Notes under the pieces: model-generated
Told to the model about the DNA's origin: nothing
The model's input: only the letters and a program-made list of their open reading frames with translations
The model's database searches: none
Shown: positions 29,070 through 38,249 of the stretch, piece by piece
How positions within the stretch are numbered: position 1 is the stretch's first letter
Layout: each line of letters starts with the position of its first letter
NCBI GenBank assembly: GCA_963762435.1
Contig: CAVXLN010000016.1
Location: 1 to 64,000 of the forward strand
Direction of reading: 5' to 3'
DNA: 64,000 nucleotides
From: JAXDMU01 sp963762435
GTDB lineage: Bacteria > Pseudomonadota > Alphaproteobacteria > ATCC43930 > CGMCC-115725
Made by a program: the position numbers and the translations under genes

Positions 29070-30321
29070 GATCGGGCTCCAGGGTCCGGGCTGCAGCTTC
29101 GAAGAAATCCCGGTCGCCGAAATTGCCGGATTTGAGGGCCAAGCCGATGCGCCGCTCGCCCGACGCCACCAGCGCCGGCACGCCGGGCGCGATCTCCGGC
29201 CCGATCTCGAGATGCCGGAGGCTGAGGGCCTTGACGATGGCGCCGGAGGTCTCGCCGCCGGCGACGATGAGCTTCGGGATGCCGGCCTCGACCAGCAGCA
29301 CCGCGACCTCGCCGAAGAGCCGCTCCACCCGCTCCGCCACCACCTCCCGGCCGAACGCGCCCTGCGTCCCGCGCACGGAATCGGCATCGGCGGTCGAATA
29401 GGCGAGCGGCAGTTCGTCGCGATGCTTCAGCAGGAACGCGGCAACCGCGCTGGCGTCGAGCGTTCCCGCCATCACGGCCGCGATATCGAGCTGCAATGCC
29501 GGATGCCGGGCGGCATGAACAGCGACCTGCTCGCGCGTTGCGGTCGAGCAGGATCCGGCCAACATGATGGCGGGGCCAGCAACGCCGCGGAAGACGCTGC
29601 CGGATCCGGCGAGCAGTGCCGCCCGTGCGAAATTGGCCGGCAATCCGAGCGCGATGCCCGAGCCGCCGGTCACCAGCGGCGCCTCGGCAACGGCCTCGCC
29701 GATCCGGATCAGATCCTCATCCTCGATCGCATCGACGATGACGAGCGCAGCCCGGCCCGCCCAATCCTCGAGCGCCGCCTTGATCGCGGCAGCGCCCTGC
29801 CGGACAGTCTGATGCGGTACGAGCCCGACGGGGCCATCCACCTGGTGCCCGAGCCAGCGCCGGAGATCGGAGTCGGTCATCGGCGTCAGCGGATGGTTCT
29901 GCATGCCGGATTCCGACAGCAGCCGGTCATTGACGAAGAGATGGCCCTGGAAGACGCGCCGCCCGGTCGAAGGGAAACATGGGCACACGACAACGCCCTT
30001 GGCGCCGAGCGCCCGGGCCAGCGCCGAGCCGACCGGACCGATATTGCCTTCGGGGGTCGAATCGAAGGTCGAGCAATATTTGAAGAGGAACTGCCGGCAG
30101 CCCTGTCGGCGCAGCCAATCAAGGGCGGCGAGCGACTGCGCCACGGCGTCGGCGGCCGGGATCGACCGCGTCTTCAGCGCCACGACGCCGGCTTCGCAGG
30201 AGGCGGCCGCGTCATCGGGCGGAATGCCGATGAATTGGGTCGTGCGCATGCCGCCGCGATTGAGCGTGTTGGCGAGGTCGCTGGCGCCGGTGAAATCATC
30301 CGCGATGCAGCCGAGCAGCAT
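29059..30321 (-). CDS. otnK: Four-carbon acid sugar kinase, 3-oxo-tetronate kinase (OtnK-like)
   Basis: 420 residues with the N-terminal DUF1537 substrate domain (GCIADDFTGASDLANTL, FKYCSTFDSTPEGNIGPVG) and the C-terminal nucleotide-binding domain (LIVAGGETSGAIVKAL). It would phosphorylate 3-oxo-tetronate at C4. Located between ltnD (3 bases upstream) and otnC (overlapping), it forms the core of a tetronate/threonate catabolic operon. Confidence 0.88.
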   Translation of the reverse strand: MLLGCIADDFTGASDLANTLNRGGMRTTQFIGIPPDDAAASCEAGVVALKTRSIPAADAVAQSLAALDWLRRQGCRQFLFKYCSTFDSTPEGNIGPVGSALARALGAKGVVVCPCFPSTGRRVFQGHLFVNDRLLSESGMQNHPLTPMTDSDLRRWLGHQVDGPVGLVPHQTVRQGAAAIKAALEDWAGRAALVIVDAIEDEDLIRIGEAVAEAPLVTGGSGIALGLPANFARAALLAGSGSVFRGVAGPAIMLAGSCSTATREQVAVHAARHPALQLDIAAVMAGTLDASAVAAFLLKHRDELPLAYSTADADSVRGTQGAFGREVVAERVERLFGEVAVLLVEAGIPKLIVAGGETSGAIVKALSLRHLEIGPEIAPGVPALVASGERRIGLALKSGNFGDRDFFEAAARTLEPDHGA

Positions 30322-30324
30322 GGC

Positions 30325-31224
30325 TCAGTCCCCCTGTCCCGATGCCAGTCCCAGCTCTCTCGCATAGATCTTGAAGATTGCCGCGTCATCCTCGCGCCCC
30401 AGCCCTTCCGCGGCGGCCTGCTTGAACCGGCCGAAGGCAGTCGAGGCGATCGGCAGGATCGCGTGCTCCTCCTTGGCGGTCTCGAGCACGATGCCGAGGT
30501 CCTTGGTCCAGATATCGATCGAGGATTTCGGCGTGTAGTCATCATCGAGAATGTGCGGCACGCGGTTCTCGAACATCCAGGAAGCACCGGCGCTGCTGCA
30601 GATCACCTCATAGACGAGCTTCGGATCGAGGCCGGATTTGACCGCGAAGGCCATCGCCTCGGCCGCGATCGCGATGTGCGTCCCGGCCAGATGCTGGTTG
30701 ATCATCTTGAAGCGCGAGCCGATGCCGGCCTTGTCGCCCAGCTCATAGAGTTTGCTCGCCATGCCGACGAGGAACGGCCCGCCGCGCGCGAACGCCTTGG
30801 CCGAGCCGGACGCCATCACCGTCATCTCGCCCCGCTCGGCCTTGGTCGGGCCGCCCGAGACGGGCGCGTCGAGCATGAGAATGCCGGCCGAGGCGAGGCG
30901 CCGCTCGAGCCCTTCGGCATAGGCCGGCGCCACCGTCGTGCATAGGCAGACGACGGCGCCCGGCTGCATCGCAGGCACCGCACCGTCCGGGCCTAAGAGC
31001 ACGGCCTCCGCCTGCGTCGAATTGACGACGAAGACGAGCACGGCATCGGCACCCTTGGCGCCTTCGGCCAGCGTCGCCGCCGCCTTGCCGCCCGCCGCGA
31101 CCAGCCGCTCCAGATTGGCCGGCTTGAGATCGACGCCCGTGACGGAAAATCCAGCGCGTACCAGCGAAGCGGCCCCGCCATACCCCATGGAGCCCAGACC
31201 GATGACGCATGCCGACCCGCTCAT
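30325..31224 (-). CDS. ltnD: L-threonate/tetronate dehydrogenase (LtnD-like, 3-hydroxyisobutyrate dehydrogenase family)
   Basis: ATG 31224 has GGAGG upstream and gives 299 residues; an earlier in-frame start at 31281 is less likely. Rossmann motif VIGLGSMGYGGA, substrate-binding DAPVSGGPTKAERG and the catalytic-lysine region GSRFKMINQHLAGTH define the beta-hydroxyacid dehydrogenase family. Neighbours otnK and otnC point to oxidation of a four-carbon sugar acid with NAD. The known pathway then needs an OtnI isomerase, which is not in this cluster. Confidence 0.85.
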   Translation of the reverse strand: MSGSACVIGLGSMGYGGAASLVRAGFSVTGVDLKPANLERLVAAGGKAAATLAEGAKGADAVLVFVVNSTQAEAVLLGPDGAVPAMQPGAVVCLCTTVAPAYAEGLERRLASAGILMLDAPVSGGPTKAERGEMTVMASGSAKAFARGGPFLVGMASKLYELGDKAGIGSRFKMINQHLAGTHIAIAAEAMAFAVKSGLDPKLVYEVICSSAGASWMFENRVPHILDDDYTPKSSIDIWTKDLGIVLETAKEEHAILPIASTAFGRFKQAAAEGLGREDDAAIFKIYARELGLASGQGD

Positions 31225-31320
31225 GCTTTCCTCCACCCGATAATTGCTCTCCAACCTGAACGAAACGCCGGGGCTCGGCAAATTCGATCACGGACTGGGA
31301 GAAATACCCGGGAGGGCTAG

Positions 31321-32073
31321 CTATCGGCCGCCGCTGACCGGCAGGATCGTACCGGTGACATAGGCGGCCGCGTCCGAGGCGAGCCATAGCACGGCCTCCG
31401 CCACCTCCTCAGCCGTGCCGGGCCGGCCGGCGGGAACGCCCGAAGCGAGCCGTGCCACCCGGTCGGGCATGCCGGCGGCAGCGTGCAGCTCGGTGTCGAT
31501 CAGGCCGGGCGAGACGGCATTGACGCGGATCCCCTCCGCGGCCACCTCGCGAGCCAAGCCCACGGTGAAAGTATCGATCGCCCCCTTCGAAGCGGCATAG
31601 TGCACCCATTCGCCGCCACCGCCGATCGTCGATGCGCGCGAGGCGATGTTGACGATGCTGCCGCCCTTACCGCCCGTACGGGTCGAAAGGCGCTTCACGG
31701 CCTGCCGCGCGCACAGGAAGGTGCCGATGACATTCACAGCGAAGACCCGTTCGAGCGTCGCCCGCTCGACCGCGTCGACACGCGCGAAGCCGCCGGTAAT
31801 GCCGGCATTGTTGACGAGCACAGCAAGTGGTCCGAGCTCTTTCTCCGCCGTTTCGAACAGCGCGATCACCGCCGCTTCGGACGAGACATCGCCGCCGATC
31901 GCCACGGCCTTGCCATCCGAAGCCTGGATCTCGCGGACGACCATATCCGCTGCCGCCGCGTCGCTCGCATAGTTCACCGCTACCGCATAGCCGCGCCGGC
32001 CGGCCAGCAGGGCCACTGCGGCACCGATGCCGCGCCCGCCGCCCGTCACGATCATGGTTCCATTGGCGGTCAT
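31321..32073 (-). CDS. Short-chain dehydrogenase/reductase (SDR)
   Basis: 250 residues. It has cofactor motif TGGGRGIG, LVNNAGITGGF, catalytic Ser in IVNIASRAS and YAASKGA (Tyr/Lys), and the FabG-like C-terminus YVTGTILPVSGGR. It probably acts on a sugar or sugar-acid hydroxyl, given the cluster. It lies 96 bases before ltnD and 10 bases after the hydroxyacid reductase gene. Confidence 0.88.
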   Translation of the reverse strand: MTANGTMIVTGGGRGIGAAVALLAGRRGYAVAVNYASDAAAADMVVREIQASDGKAVAIGGDVSSEAAVIALFETAEKELGPLAVLVNNAGITGGFARVDAVERATLERVFAVNVIGTFLCARQAVKRLSTRTGGKGGSIVNIASRASTIGGGGEWVHYAASKGAIDTFTVGLAREVAAEGIRVNAVSPGLIDTELHAAAGMPDRVARLASGVPAGRPGTAEEVAEAVLWLASDAAAYVTGTILPVSGGR

Positions 32074-32083
32074 CTCGCAGCCC

Positions 32084-33028
32084 CTAATAGCCGGTGCGCG
32101 GATCGATCCTATCCTCGAACGGATCGCCGGCGCCGAGCCGTCTGAGATTGGCGGCTATGCATTGCGCCGCGGTCGCCGGATTGGTCATGGCGGCGACATG
32201 CGGCGTCACGACGACGCGCGGATGCGTCCAGAAAGGATGATCCGACGGCAGCGGCTCCTGGGCGAAGACATCGAGCACCGCCTCGGCGATCTGCCCGGTC
32301 TCGAACGCCGTGACGAGATCCGCTTCGACGAGATGCCGTCCGCGCCCAGCATTGATGAGGCCGGCGCCCTTCGGCAGATGCCGGAACGTCTCGGTACCGA
32401 GGATGCCCGTCGTGGCCTCGGTCAAGGGCAAGAGGCAGAGCAGTATCTCGCTGCGGGCGAGAAAGGCCGGCAGCGCCGCGGCGCCGGCGAAGCTCTCGAC
32501 ACCGGGCACGCGCTTCTCGGTGCGGCTCCAGCCTGCGACAGCGAATCCCAGCCCAACCAGCGCCGCCGCCGTCGCCGTGCCGAGTTCTCCCAACCCCAGG
32601 ATGCCGACTCGACGATCGGGTGCCACTGGCGGCACCAGCTGGCGCCATTCGGCCAGAGCCTGCTGACGCCGATATTCGGGCTCCTTGAGATGCAGTCGCA
32701 GGACCTGGAAGACCATGTACTCGACCATCGCCCGGGTCATGTAAGGGTCGATCAGCCGGAGCAACGGCACCTGTTTCGGCAGCTTCGGATCGGCCAGGAC
32801 ATGATCGACCCCGGCGCCGAGCGAATGGATGAGCCGGAGCCGTGGCAGCGAGGCGAGCCAGCCCGCCGGCGGGCGCCAGACCAGGGCCGCCTCGATCTCC
32901 TCGAGCGCACCGAAATCAGGCGCACAGCGCAGCTCGATCTCGGGGGCGGCGGCACGGAACGCCGCCTGCCACTCGGCGAATTCGGGATCAGTGGCGACCG
33001 TGCCGGCCACTTGGAAGGCGACGATCAT
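32084..33028 (-). CDS. Glyoxylate/hydroxypyruvate reductase A-like D-2-hydroxyacid dehydrogenase
   Basis: ATG 33028 gives 314 residues; longer starts run into hisN. GhrA-type features: IHSLGAGVDHVLAD, NAD motif GILGLGELGTATAAAL, and the catalytic triad Arg in NAGRGRHLVEADL, Glu in DVFAQEPLP, His in VVVTPHVAA. It likely reduces glyoxylate or hydroxypyruvate, fitting the sugar-acid cluster. Only 4 bases separate it from hisN upstream. Confidence 0.85.
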   Translation of the reverse strand: MIVAFQVAGTVATDPEFAEWQAAFRAAAPEIELRCAPDFGALEEIEAALVWRPPAGWLASLPRLRLIHSLGAGVDHVLADPKLPKQVPLLRLIDPYMTRAMVEYMVFQVLRLHLKEPEYRRQQALAEWRQLVPPVAPDRRVGILGLGELGTATAAALVGLGFAVAGWSRTEKRVPGVESFAGAAALPAFLARSEILLCLLPLTEATTGILGTETFRHLPKGAGLINAGRGRHLVEADLVTAFETGQIAEAVLDVFAQEPLPSDHPFWTHPRVVVTPHVAAMTNPATAAQCIAANLRRLGAGDPFEDRIDPRTGY

Positions 33029-33032
33029 GAGA

Positions 33033-33821
33033 TCAGGCGAGGAGGCCCAGCATCTCACGATGCAGAGCCGGGTCACCGCAGGCGAGAATCCTCCCGTCGC
33101 TGTCGAGCCCGGCCGGGCGGCCCTGCCAATCGGTGATGATGCCGCCGGCACCGGTGAGCACCGGGATGAGCGCGCAGAAATCATAGGGTTTGAGCTGCGC
33201 CTCGATCACCGCATCGACGAAGCCCAGCGCCACCAGCCCATAAGCATAGCAATCGCCGCCATAGCGTACGAGCTTGGCGCCGGCCTTGATCCGGCCGAAG
33301 GGTGCGGCTTCCGCCCCCGTGAACATGTCGGGCGAGGTGGCGAAGACGAGGGCCGCGGCGAGCTTGGTGCAGGCGCGCGCGCGGATCGGGTTGCCGTTGA
33401 AGAGCGAAGGCCGTCCCTCGACACCGAGCCAGCGCTCGCCCGATATCGGCTGGTCGATGATGCCGAGCACCGGCCGGCCGCGATGCAGCAGGGCGATCAG
33501 CGTACCGAACAGCGGCATGCCGGCGATGAAGGCTTTGGTGCCGTCGATCGGGTCGAGCACCCAGACGAAATCGGCGTCCGGCCGTTCCGTCCCGTGCTCC
33601 TCGCCGATGATGCCGTGGTCGGGGAAGCGTTCGTTGATGAGCCGCCGCATCGCCGCTTCCGATTCGCGGTCGGCGATGGTCACCGGCGAGGCGTCCGCCT
33701 TGTCGATGATCTCGATACGCTGGCGGAAATAGGGGCGGATGACCGCCCCGGCCGCATCGGCTAGGCGATGGGCGAGCTCGATGACAGCATCGAGCTCGCG
33801 GCCAAGGCCGTCCGACGGCAA
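33033..33821 (-). CDS. hisN: Histidinol-phosphatase, inositol-monophosphatase type
   Basis: The most likely start is TTG 33821, directly after the cytochrome c stop, giving 262 residues. No ATG or GTG is suitable, and longer frames overlap cytochrome c. Metal-binding motifs are clear: GEEHGTE, WVLDPIDGTKAFI (DPIDGT signature) and GGDCYAYGLVALG with the KPYDFCALIPVL aspartate. The family removes phosphate from histidinol phosphate in histidine synthesis, or from inositol phosphate. Placement beside cytochrome c and kdsB is common in alphaproteobacteria. Confidence 0.82.
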   Translation of the reverse strand: MPSDGLGRELDAVIELAHRLADAAGAVIRPYFRQRIEIIDKADASPVTIADRESEAAMRRLINERFPDHGIIGEEHGTERPDADFVWVLDPIDGTKAFIAGMPLFGTLIALLHRGRPVLGIIDQPISGERWLGVEGRPSLFNGNPIRARACTKLAAALVFATSPDMFTGAEAAPFGRIKAGAKLVRYGGDCYAYGLVALGFVDAVIEAQLKPYDFCALIPVLTGAGGIITDWQGRPAGLDSDGRILACGDPALHREMLGLLA

Positions 33822-33822
33822 G

Positions 33823-34377
33823 CTATTGCGCCGCCTTGGACAGGTCGATCGGCGCGTCGCTGTCCTTGTTGAGGAAGGCCAGCACATTGGCCCGATCCTC
33901 CGGCTTCGGCAGGCCGGCGAAGGTCATCTTGGTGCCGTTCGCATAATCCTTGGGATCGGCGATGAAGGTCTGGATCTCTTCCGGCGTCCAATTGCCGCCC
34001 AGCGCCTTCAGCGCATCCGAATAGGCGAAGCCCGGCACGCTGGCCCGCGCCCGGCCGATCACGCCATAGAGGTTCGGGCCGACCTTGGTGCCCTCGCCCT
34101 TGGCGAAGGTGTGGCAGAGCGCGCATTTCTTCGCGACGACTTCGCCCGCCGCCGGATCCGCCTTGGCCAGCTGGTCCGCCGTCAGCAGCGCCGGCTTCTC
34201 GGGCGCGGCCGGTGCGGCGGCCGTGCTTTCGCTGGGTTCGGTCACGGCGATCGGATAGGCGTTCTTCGCCAGCTTCTGCGGCTCGACGAGGCCATCGGAG
34301 ATGATCCCACAGACCATCGCGACGATCATCGCGACCAGGAACGCCGCGGCGATCTTGTTGAACTCGAGTGAAGACAT
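33823..34377 (-). CDS. Membrane-anchored class I cytochrome c (CycM/c552-like)
   Basis: 184 residues. An uncleaved N-terminal helix (AAFLVAMIVAMVCGIISDG) is followed by an Ala/Pro/Glu linker (about 45-70). The haem domain has CALCH for covalent attachment, GPNLYGVIGR and the Met ligand in GTKMTFAGLP. It carries electrons in the periplasm, typically from the bc1 complex to an oxidase. It is divergent from kdsB. Confidence 0.9.
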   Translation of the reverse strand: MSSLEFNKIAAAFLVAMIVAMVCGIISDGLVEPQKLAKNAYPIAVTEPSESTAAAPAAPEKPALLTADQLAKADPAAGEVVAKKCALCHTFAKGEGTKVGPNLYGVIGRARASVPGFAYSDALKALGGNWTPEEIQTFIADPKDYANGTKMTFAGLPKPEDRANVLAFLNKDSDAPIDLSKAAQ

Positions 34378-34543
34378 GGAGCAGCCCTTGACGGATTAGG
34401 CGATATGATGGACGGATCGGGTTTGACCCGATCGAGATGGATCGCGCGGACCATAACCCAGTCATGGCGGGGGAATCACCCAAAATCCTGCGGTCCGCGA
34501 TCGCACTTTCGAGGAATTTCGGTGGTTTGAGATCGCAAGCCCG

Positions 34544-35284
34544 ATGAGCATGAATCCCCTCGTCGTCATCCCTGCCCGGCTCGCCGCCGCAAGGCTGCCC
34601 GGCAAGCCGCTCGCCGATATTCATGGCGTGCCGATGATCGTCCATGTCTGGCGGCGCGCCATCGAGGCCGGCATCGGCCGGGTCGTCGTCGCCTGCGGCG
34701 ACCAGCCGATCCTCGACGCGGTCGAGGCGGCCGGCGGCGAGGCGGTGCTGACCGATCCCAACCATCCTTCGGGCTCAGACCGCGTCTGGGAAGCCGTTCA
34801 GAAGGTCGATGCCGCGGGCCGGCACGACATCATCGTCAATGTCCAAGGCGACGTGCCGACGCTCGAAGGCGCCCTCATCCGCCGGTCGCTCGAGCCCTTG
34901 GCGCTCGATCCCGCGGCCGATATCGCCACCCTCGTCTGCCCGATCGCCGATCCCGCCGAGATCCCGCGCACCAGCGTCAACAAGGCCGTCGTGTCCTGGC
35001 GGACCGACCGCCGGATCGGCCGCTGCCTCTATTTCAGCAAGTCGGTCGTCCCTTGGGGCGAGGGACCGGTGCTGCACCATATCGGCCTCTACGCCTATCG
35101 CCGGGCCGCCCTCGAGCGCTTCGTCTCGCTGCCGCCGAGCCCGCTCGAGCGGCGCGAGAAGCTGGAGCAGCTGCGCGCGCTCGAAGCCGGCATGCGCATC
35201 GACGCGGTCGAGGTCGAGACCGTGCCGCTCGGCGTCGACACGCCCGAGGATCTGGAGCAGGCGCGGCGCATGCTGGCGCCTTAG
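34544..35284 (+). CDS. kdsB: 3-deoxy-manno-octulosonate (KDO) cytidylyltransferase
   Basis: 246 residues. VVIPARLAAARLPGKPLADI, HPSGSDRVWEA, IIVNVQGDVP and HHIGLYAYRRAALERF are standard KdsB motifs. It makes CMP-KDO for lipopolysaccharide, so the organism has an LPS outer membrane. First gene of a plus-strand run with pheA and the MAPEG gene. Confidence 0.95.
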   Translation: MSMNPLVVIPARLAAARLPGKPLADIHGVPMIVHVWRRAIEAGIGRVVVACGDQPILDAVEAAGGEAVLTDPNHPSGSDRVWEAVQKVDAAGRHDIIVNVQGDVPTLEGALIRRSLEPLALDPAADIATLVCPIADPAEIPRTSVNKAVVSWRTDRRIGRCLYFSKSVVPWGEGPVLHHIGLYAYRRAALERFVSLPPSPLERREKLEQLRALEAGMRIDAVEVETVPLGVDTPEDLEQARRMLAP

Positions 35285-35356
35285 CTTGATGTGCGCCGAT
35301 TCGAGTGAGATTATCCCGCGCCCGACAGCCAGCCCGACAGAAGGCCGACTATTTAA

Positions 35357-36223
35357 ATGAGTGATCTTTCGACGAACCTGCCCATCGCCTTCCAGGGTGC
35401 GCCCGGCGCCTACTCGGATCTCGCCTGCCGCGAGCTGTTTCCGGCGCGCCGGACGCTGCCGTCCCGGACCTTCGAGGATGCGCTGGGGGCGGTGACGAGC
35501 GGCGAGGCCGATCTCGCCGTCATTCCGATCGAGAACTCGATCGCGGGCCGCGTCGCCGATGTTCATCATCTGCTGCCGCGCTCGGGCCTCTTCATCATCG
35601 GCGAGCATTTCGCCCCGGTGAAGCATCACCTGCTGGCATTGCCCGGTGTGGCGATCGAGGAGATCCGCACGGTCCGCAGCCATATCCATGCGCTGAGCCA
35701 GTGCCGCGACCTGATCCGCAAGCTGGGTGCGGCCGCCGTGGTCGCGGCCGACACGGCGGGGGCGGCGGCCGAGCTCGCCCAGAGCGGCGATCGCCATACG
35801 GCCGCCATCGCGTCGGAGCTCGCCGGCCGGGTCTATGGCCTGGTTTCCTTGAAGGCCAATATCGAGGATGCCGCACACAACACGACACGCTTCGTCATCC
35901 TCTCGCGCGAGCCAAAGGTGCCGCCGCTCGGCCAGGAGATCGCCGTCACCTCGCTGGTCTTCCGCGTACGCAACGTGCCGGCCTCGCTCTACAAGGGCAT
36001 GGGCGGCTTCGCCACCAACGGCGTCAACATGACCAAGCTCGAAAGCTACATGGTCGGCGGCCGTTTCACCGCGACCGAGTTCTATGCCGATGTCGAGGCG
36101 CATCCGGACGAGCAGCGCCTGAAGCTGGCGCTCGAGGAGCTGCGCTTTTTCACCGAGGAGGTCACAATCCTTGGGACATATCCGGGCCACCCCTATCGTC
36201 GAACCGCAACGCAAGGACATTGA
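35357..36223 (+). CDS. pheA: Prephenate dehydratase
   Basis: 288 residues, the monofunctional form without chorismate mutase. The catalytic domain has IAFQGAPGAYSD, VIPIENSIAG and the substrate motif HNTTRFVIL. The C-terminal ACT domain has MTKLESYMVGG (the ESRP-type phenylalanine site, here ESYM) and ends ILGTYPGHPY. It converts prephenate to phenylpyruvate. 72 bases after kdsB. Confidence 0.95.
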   Translation: MSDLSTNLPIAFQGAPGAYSDLACRELFPARRTLPSRTFEDALGAVTSGEADLAVIPIENSIAGRVADVHHLLPRSGLFIIGEHFAPVKHHLLALPGVAIEEIRTVRSHIHALSQCRDLIRKLGAAAVVAADTAGAAAELAQSGDRHTAAIASELAGRVYGLVSLKANIEDAAHNTTRFVILSREPKVPPLGQEIAVTSLVFRVRNVPASLYKGMGGFATNGVNMTKLESYMVGGRFTATEFYADVEAHPDEQRLKLALEELRFFTEEVTILGTYPGHPYRRTATQGH

Positions 36224-36226
36224 GCC

Positions 36227-36625
36227 ATGACCCCGTATGAGCGTCTGCCCGCCCTCGTGACCATGCTGGCCCTACTCGTCTATGTGTGGAATTTCGCCGC
36301 CTGCGGCCGGGCGCGCGATAAGTTCGGCGTGAAGGCGCCGGCCGTGACCGGCCATCCGCAATTCGAGGCGCGCTTCCGCGTCCAGCAGAACATGCTGGAG
36401 CAGCTGATCGTGTTCCTGCCCTCGCTCTGGATCTTCAGCTTGACGTTGTCGCCGCTCATCGGCGCCGCCGTCGGCCTCGTCTTCGTGATCGGCCGGGTGA
36501 TCTATTCGCTGGGATATTACAGCGATCCGACCAAGCGCGGCACGGGCTTCATGATCGGTGCGCTCGCATCCGTAGTGTTGCTGATTGGTGCCACTATCGG
36601 CACAATCCGTGTCATGTTCTTGTAA
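36227..36625 (+). CDS. MAPEG-family membrane protein
   Basis: 132 residues with four hydrophobic helices, the MAPEG pattern, including RVQQNMLEQLIVFLPSLW and IGRVIYSLGYYSDPTKRGTG near the glutathione/substrate site. Members are membrane glutathione transferases or eicosanoid-type enzymes; bacterial roles are mostly detoxification. It begins 3 bases after pheA. Confidence 0.85.
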   Translation: MTPYERLPALVTMLALLVYVWNFAACGRARDKFGVKAPAVTGHPQFEARFRVQQNMLEQLIVFLPSLWIFSLTLSPLIGAAVGLVFVIGRVIYSLGYYSDPTKRGTGFMIGALASVVLLIGATIGTIRVMFL

Positions 36626-36820
36626 TACCGATCACTTTTATGTGATCAGCCTTGCAGGTTTCGCACCGTGCCAACCGGACAATTTGGGCTATTCTGCCCT
36701 TCGGAGGCCGATGCCGGTGCGACGCATATTGTGCGACCCCGTGCAATTACCGGCCTCTCCGGCTGCCACCCCATCCTAGCGCGGCCGGCCGTGGGGGCGT
36801 TGCCCGCCGCACCTGCGGAC

Positions 36821-36850
36821 CGGGCCCGAGTGGGCAACCGCTCGGGCCCG
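36821..36850 (+). terminator. Stem-loop between convergent MAPEG and dipeptidase genes
   Basis: CGGGCCCGAG (36821-36830) and CTCGGGCCCG (36841-36850) are perfect arms with a 10-base loop. It lies in the 268-base gap between convergent genes, so it can serve both. No T-run. The rest of the gap shows nothing else. Confidence 0.5.
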
Positions 36851-36893
36851 TCGCATGTGTGGGTATTGCGTGTTTCAGACGACCGCATGCCGC

Positions 36894-38249
36894 CTACCCA
36901 AGCGTGGCGGCGAACACGCGCAAGTAGTTGCCGCCGAGCAGCAGGGCGATCTCGTCAGTGCTGAAGCCGGTTCGTCCGAGCGCGTCGGCTAGCCAGGGCA
37001 GGTCCCGGTACTTCGCGAAAATGGCGGGTACCAAAAGCCCCAGCATGTCGCTGCCGAGCCCGACATGCTGGACCCCGACCACGCCGACCATGCGCGCCAT
37101 TCCCTCGGCGAAGCTCTCCATGTCGGGAAACTCGCTGGAGGGCGGCCAGATGCCGATGACGCCGCCGGTCTCGGCGATGATCCTGGCATGCTCGACCGTG
37201 ATCCGCCGGCTGCGCGGCGGCGGTTTGTCCGAGAGCGAGGTGTGCGACAGGATCAGCGGCTTGGTTGTGACCGATGCCGCTCGCTTGACGAGATCGAAGG
37301 TACCGTGGGCCACATCCACGACGATGCCGCGCTCGTTGCAGCGCTTCACGACATCGGCACCGAAATCGGTGAGCCCGCCATGCACCGGCGCCTCGGTCTG
37401 GATGTCGCCCAGCTCGTTCACCCGGTAATGGGTCAGCTGCAGATGGCGCAGCCGTTGCGTCTCATAGGCTTCGTCGACGCGGTCGAGGCGGCCTTCGAGG
37501 AAATCGGCACCTTCGGAGGTCACGATCACGCCCGGCCCATCCGTCCTGGTGCGATGGAGATCGCCCAGCGTCGCGATGACGGCCAGCTGCTGCTCCGCCA
37601 CCAGCGCATGAAGCCGCGCGAAGGCGCGCTGGCCCCATTGATAGAGCTCACCCGGATCCGGCTCGCGCACCGCCTTGATGCGGCCATCGACCGTGCGCGT
37701 GGTCGGCTTGTCGGCGACGATGGCGAGGCAGATCGCCGACATGCCGCCGGTCCGCATATCGCCGGCCAGATCGTCGAACGGCACGTCGTCGAGCTTGCCC
37801 TGGCGGCCGAGCACCCGGCCGGCATGGCTGTGGAGATCGACCGTGACGCCATTGAGCGCCGGCTCGGCCTTGGCCGGCCGGGCGAGCGACGCTCCCAAGC
37901 CCAGCAAGGCGCCCGCCGCCAATAGGCCGCGCCGCGTCACACCTCTGGGCTCGGCCGACACCAGCCGTGCGTCCCGCAGTTGATAATGCCAGCCGGCCGG
38001 ATCCTCGCTCAGCCGGCACCAGCGGCCGGCCAGCCGGATCTCCCACCCGTCGAGGGTAATCGGCTCGGCCGCGAAGATCTCGACCGCCGCCAGCGGATCG
38101 GATGGCAGGCAGCCGACACAGCAGGGTTCCTCCGGCACCAGCAGAAAATAATCATGCGCCGGCTGAAGCTCGATCGGCGCCATCCAGCCCGAAATCTCGA
38201 CCATGGCGCCATCGGGCGCTGGCGCGAGATCGGGCCAGGCGATCTGCAT
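36894..38249 (-). CDS. Membrane dipeptidase (M19) with an extra N-terminal domain and internal Tat-like segment
   Basis: 451 residues from ATG 38249. The M19 domain (about 135-451) has the metal motif VTVDLHSHAG, IVVDVAHGTFD, LILSHTSL and VGLGSDMLG. Uniquely, about 103 residues precede it, with GWMAPIELQPAHDYFLLVPE and a CCVGC cysteine cluster. After this comes a twin-arginine-type segment (TRRGLLAAGALLGLGASLA, about 105-125). A GTG at 37940 would start exactly at that segment and give a normal exported dipeptidase of about 348 residues. It overlaps the nudC stop by one base. Confidence 0.75.
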   Translation of the reverse strand: MQIAWPDLAPAPDGAMVEISGWMAPIELQPAHDYFLLVPEEPCCVGCLPSDPLAAVEIFAAEPITLDGWEIRLAGRWCRLSEDPAGWHYQLRDARLVSAEPRGVTRRGLLAAGALLGLGASLARPAKAEPALNGVTVDLHSHAGRVLGRQGKLDDVPFDDLAGDMRTGGMSAICLAIVADKPTTRTVDGRIKAVREPDPGELYQWGQRAFARLHALVAEQQLAVIATLGDLHRTRTDGPGVIVTSEGADFLEGRLDRVDEAYETQRLRHLQLTHYRVNELGDIQTEAPVHGGLTDFGADVVKRCNERGIVVDVAHGTFDLVKRAASVTTKPLILSHTSLSDKPPPRSRRITVEHARIIAETGGVIGIWPPSSEFPDMESFAEGMARMVGVVGVQHVGLGSDMLGLLVPAIFAKYRDLPWLADALGRTGFSTDEIALLLGGNYLRVFAATLG

